From: Atriophallophorus winterbourni
Lineage: Eukaryota > Platyhelminthes > Trematoda > Plagiorchiida > Microphallidae
Length of the DNA stretch: 64,000 nt
Reading direction: 5' to 3'
NCBI GenBank assembly: GCA_013407085.1
Contig: JACCGJ010010537.1
Coordinates: forward strand, 62,001-126,000
The position numbers and the translations under genes were made by a program. Below the pieces are notes generated by a model that was not told the origin of the DNA, made no database searches, and worked only from the letters and a program-made list of their open reading frames with translations. Within the stretch, counting starts at the first letter, position 1. Every line of letters begins with the position of its first letter. Below are positions 60,097 to 64,000 of the stretch, piece after piece.

Positions 60097-63000
60097 GGCG
60101 ATGATGACGTTTTATTCCGAGAAATTCAAGCGAGCATCGCTGAAGGTAAAATGATGCTGCCAGTTCTTCGTTCGCTTCCGCCCTCGGAGGTATTTAGTTT
60201 CATAAACAAATAATTTAATTACAGAATAACACTGCCTTAATTACTTTATTTGAAGAATTAATATCACGGCTGCAAAATTATCAGCCAAAAGGAAATTTAA
60301 GCTCAGTATGTATCGGTTACGTTCAAATGTTTTTTTGTAGAATGACGTTGAAAAACAACTTAATTTGCTTAAAGAGAAACAAGAAAGAATACGTTCGCTT
60401 TTGACCAACACAGCACGTGATTTGCAGGTTGGTATTTTTCGCATTTAATACCTGTACTCGTACGATTCCAATTTTTCATATTTGAATAAACAGAACGCCT
60501 CTTCCAGCTTGTCACTGACATTCATTTTCTGTTTCAGGCTTCCGGCTCTTCCCAATTTCCAGGTTCTTCTCAGATTGTTTCCGACGATCTCACCGATACA
60601 GCTGCTGAATTAGTTTCAAAATTCGAGGCTTGGTTTAGTAAAAACACGCAATCTTCTGTCGCATTGGACAATGCGAATCCCAAGCAGGAACCAGAGGAAA
60701 CTAATCAATACTTTAATTCTGACTCGGAACATTTGCTTGTCGGCAATGGATCTACGCAAGAACAAGCGACCAATTTGAATTCTAGTGCTCAATTCTCAGT
60801 AAGTTACTGTGGTCTGCGAACTTCCATCGTTAATTGGCTGTTTTGCTCTCTTACATTGTAGCTACTTTCCTGCTTCTGCTCATTTGAACTTAACAAACAG
60901 CAGTTAAAACTATAGTTATATTTGTATCCCACTGTTAAATAGGGTTCTTACAAAGAACCACGATTTTCAAATACGGATGCACAACGTGATTCCTGACCAA
61001 ACGCCCGAGACACTTATAAAAGACCAATATATTGTGGCGCTCACATTCCCATTGCTTACACACTTTAGTGGTGTGTAAGTGAAGGGGATGTGACCGCCAC
61101 AACAACAGAAACTAGTTTTTAAACTTCGGTGTTGAACTAGAGAACTACAAAGTGATTCCCAGTCAACCGATCAAGCCGCCTTATAATTTACCAGTTTAGT
61201 GTCGTGCTCCTGCTTTCTATAGTTACACCACAACCGGTTTCTGGTTGTTCGCCGCCGTCCAGTGGGTCAGCAAGATTAGGGTCAATGAGCCTCAACACAG
61301 TGGCAAAGCCTCACTGAAACGTAGATTACTGTCTCCACGTGATGACACCAAACAGCCAAACCGGTTGTGGTGTGTAACTGTTGGCGATATAAGCACAGCA
61401 CTACCTCGGTCAGTTATGAGTGTCTTGTGCTCGCTTAATCTGAAATAACTTTCATTATTCTCCATTTGACCTCCTAAGATCCCTATGTAACAATGTGATC
61501 CAAGTGTATATTTGTTTGCTTTTTACCACTGCTTCGGGGCTCACCGAAGCTACTATTAACTATCTCAACTTAAGGATTGCAAACAGCCTGACACCGTTTG
61601 CGTTGTTTAGATGCCGAGGATATAAGCCTAGCACTACATCACCTTTGAAATCTGTTTCCTACTCAGGATTCGGGTGGTCGCATTTCTGTATCAATTGTTT
61701 GTTTAGTTTGACTGTTTCTGACATGAAATAGTGTTGGAAACATATGAAGGGATGTACTTGCTTTCTTGACGTACGTCGCAAAGCTACTTATGGAAACATC
61801 GCTATATGCATTACGAATTTTCATCAGAATATGGAGACTTATTGCCACAAATGTTCAGGAAAAAGCTCCACATAATTTTTGGCTTCTTGTTTCACTAGAT
61901 CTTGTATGCGTTACCATGCATAGTGAACAACAAATTTGCGTGAAACAAGCTGTTTATCGTCCTGGTGGGAAATGTTTTAATTATATACTCTCTCGTACAT
62001 CTTATCGAAATGTCGTGTCTTCCATGTGAAGACATTTTTCGACTTTAGAGTAACGCTCGAATGATCCGATAGAATCGTTTTGCTCGGTGCCTTTTTGCTG
62101 GATGAGTCCCAAAACATTTGTGGACCTACTGCGAGCACTGCAAGCTCGCAGCATTTGAACGTCTTAGCACATAATGACTTATATGATATTTTCCGTCTTT
62201 AGTACATACCAAGATTCTGTTTTCTATGTTCTAACTCCAATTGCCACTATAATCTATAAGAATACATGAATCAATTGTACGAAATCCACTTTGTATGACG
62301 TAAATATTCTATTTCACGAGCGCCAACCTTTTCGTTTATCCGCTTGCTGCGAATGCCATAAACTTACTAATTTATTCGTCAAATTTGCTTGGTCAATTTG
62401 TTTTGCTACCAAAACCCGCATTTGAACCACAATTCCACCATCAAACTCCAATCAACCGTCGCTCAACCGGATGCACTATCTCAACGCGTGGATTCACAGC
62501 ATCAGAAACCCGCTTTAGCAGTTTACTCTGAAGTTCACAATGTCTCTCATACTTCCAATGTTCAATGCCACTGTATGAAATACGTTGCTGCACCTTGTCT
62601 TACGATACCACCACACACTGGCCATCAGCATGCTACCAGCAACTTCAATCATTCCCTCAACGCCGTCAGTCTCTTATGGAATTCGCTGGATGTTTTGTTT
62701 CTAGTTGTGGTTGTGCCTTTACTATTGCACTTGGGTCTCGACTCAATTTCATTTTAGTCATTCTGGAATAAATTGCCCATGAAACTTTCGCTCGCAGTTC
62801 GTTCTATTGGCCTGGCATGGAAAAACCAAGAAAGATGTTTGCGAATGCTTGAAATGTTAGCTCTCCGCGAAAAGTTGAAGTAAACTTATGACCTAACCCA
62901 AAACTTCATGGTTACATGTACATATTGACAATGCAATGTTCATTCATGGCCATCAATAACTGATACTTGCAGGTTTTTATAGTAATTTGTCAGGAGTCAT

Positions 63001-63334
63001 GCTAAGTTTATCTTCTCAAGTTGGGTGCCTCGCCGCCCTTGTCCCACCTAACAGTAATGCGTTTACGTCTGCGCAATTGAACGTTTTGTCAACTGAACAG
63101 CATACAACACATCAACTCTCCCCGTTTACACACACAATCTCTTTCTAAGCCTGCGCCTCTATGACAATATTCATAAGAACTCTCTTACACTGTGCTCGTT
63201 ATGCGTTTCATTTTAATTGTTTGAGTGTATGTTCTGCGTTTCAGGCCCAAATAACGAAATTGAACTCTTTAATTGAAGATGCTCAAAAATTTGAGGGAAT
63301 GGCTGAACGTCTGCTGGATATTACAAAGCGAGCT
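60097..63334 (+). CDS. PCM1-like coiled-coil protein, internal exons
   Basis: Four exons, all phase 0 and with GT/AG borders: 60097-60189, 60341-60427, 60538-60798 and 63245-63334 (177 residues). PCM1 is a scaffold of centriolar satellites that brings proteins to the centrosome and cilium base. The matches are to human PCM1 as I remember it: QLNLLKEKQERIRSL to its LKEQQERLRAL coiled coil, LTDTAAELVSKFEAWF to its short helix before the disordered linker, and AQITKLNSLIEDAQKFEGMAERLLD to its KLNEVRKRLNELRELVHYYEQ segment. The order is conserved and a polar, Ser/Asn-rich linker lies between, as expected. The first exon's acceptor (60095-60096) is weak; an ATG at 60085 in the same frame is an alternative start. 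The gene continues beyond the window. Another long coiled-coil protein cannot be excluded. Confidence 0.6.
61034..61100. repeat. 30-bp imperfect inverted repeat (hairpin)
   Basis: 61034-61063 and 61071-61100 are complementary at 25 of 30 positions around a 7-base loop (TTTAGTG). The hairpin lies in the 2.4-kb intron of the PCM1-like gene. Confidence 0.8.
61340..61382 (+). ncRNA. Degenerate hammerhead-like motif (intron)
   Basis: GTGATGA (61339-61345), an AAACAGCC segment and AAACCGGTTGTGGTGTGTAA align with the motif at 63678. The first core base (C) and the GAA are altered, but CCAC just upstream can still pair with GTGG downstream as stem I. An inverted relative of the CCGGTT end lies at 61213-61240. 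Probably not catalytic. Confidence 0.4.
62390..62885 (+). mobile_element. Possible Gypsy integrase-region remnant
   Basis: Near 62780-62870 the reading HETFARSSFYWPGMEKPRKM resembles the segment after the HHCC zinc finger of Ty3/Gypsy integrases (usually RFYWPGM). The preceding 122-codon frame (62389-62757) may be the decayed RNase H to integrase link, but no conserved residue confirms it. Confidence 0.35.
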
Positions 63335-64000
63335 GTAAGTTCTCCGTTTAGACAGACTCTGCAGCCCAATTCGTTTAAAACGTGTATCCTAATACCTCAG
63401 TGTTTAGGGAGACCAATCAATCCTTTTTTTCTTTTTCACTTTAAAAACTCACGGTGCAATTTTGTTGCCTCGTTAATCATGTCGCCACGTAATTGTGTGT
63501 TTCTTTACTTAAAAAGTGTGATAACAATTCACTTCATGGCATTTCCCCATTCGATTGTCTCTCTAGCTTTTCGATTTTGTGTACAGCCATTGCTCGATAA
63601 ATGAAGCATCACGCGCCGGGCATATGAGCAGCAAAATCTGGTTTTCTTTTCTGTTTTTATTTGTATGTAGTACGATCCTGATGAGTGCAAACAGCGCGAA
63701 ACCGGTTGTGGGGTGTGTAATGGAAATGCATGCAAATGTATATTTTGGTTCATGGTTATGGGATTAACCCCATTAAACATGTTTTGGACACACGTGGAGG
63801 AATTAATTTTATGCACGGCCTATTTGAAGGCCCGGTAGATCTATTATAATAGAGTTTTAAATTGACACTTGAATACACCTACCTCCAATAGTCAAAAGTG
63901 TGCGAATACGTAAATCGCGCATTTCAAATTTCCTTCTAAGATTAAGTTTTATTCTACATACAAAGTACTTTGTGGAGTCAAGAATCTTAAAGACCGAGTA
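63335..64000. other. Intron of the PCM1-like gene to the window end
   Basis: No further exon was recognised. The only structured element is the hammerhead-like motif at 63678-63707. Confidence 0.4.
63678..63707 (+). ncRNA. Hammerhead-like core, stem I lost
   Basis: CTGATGA (63678-63684), stem II GTGC/GCGC (63685-63688 and 63694-63697, loop AAACA), GAA (63698-63700) and a self-complementary ACCGGT as a tiny stem III (63701-63706), then T63707 as the cleavage-site base. The sequences on either side do not pair, so stem I is missing and activity is unlikely. It is homologous to 61340-61382. Confidence 0.55.

Noticed and set aside
62389..62757. 122-codon frame as an extra exon of the PCM1-like gene
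   Set aside because: No convincing acceptor or donor in phase 0; a transposon remnant is more likely.

Overview
The window looks like a piece of a flatworm nuclear genome, most likely a digenean trematode. It is AT-rich and most of the non-genic sequence is decayed retrotransposon: CR1-like and RTE-like LINEs, a Penelope-like element and a Ty3/Gypsy remnant. The genes are split into small exons with GT/AG introns, two of them only 34 and 37 bp, as is typical of the 5' part of trematode genes. No operon, CRISPR array or prokaryotic signal is present. The genus cannot be named from the sequence alone.

Left edge (1-5600, + strand): the last five recognisable coding exons of EXOC1 (exocyst subunit Sec3), joined in frame to a stop at 5596, with an RTE fragment inside one intron. 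From 5600 to 9450 lie repeats and a decayed partial copy of the neighbouring duplication, including the last codons of a fourth dehydrogenase copy.

Centre (9467-33606): a young segmental duplication carries three near-identical copies (A, B, C) of a five-exon short-chain dehydrogenase gene of the SDR16C/retinol-dehydrogenase type (minus strand, 314 codons, all catalytic motifs present). Upstream of each copy are the first exons of a possible small secreted protein. Copies A and B also carry a 5'-truncated CR1-like LINE, each broken at a different base. Copy C instead carries a later insertion of an RTE-derived non-autonomous element with a clean 7-bp target duplication.

Right-centre (33600-59500): layered transposons. 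They include an internally shortened LTR retrotransposon, a minus-strand two-ORF LINE (37.4-46.7 kb) split by two nested insertions, a Penelope-like relic, a nearly intact CR1-like LINE (51.4-54.3 kb), three copies of a 144-bp tandem repeat, and further fragments. One nested insertion contains a near-perfect hammerhead ribozyme. The other is an almost full-length RTE with a 16-bp target duplication.

Right edge (60097-63334, + strand): four phase-0 exons of a coiled-coil gene resembling PCM1 (pericentriolar material 1), with degenerate hammerhead-like repeats in and after its large intron. No new multi-gene system was found. The best leads are the hammerhead RNA, the RTE 5'-end structure and the mosaic evolution of the dehydrogenase copies.
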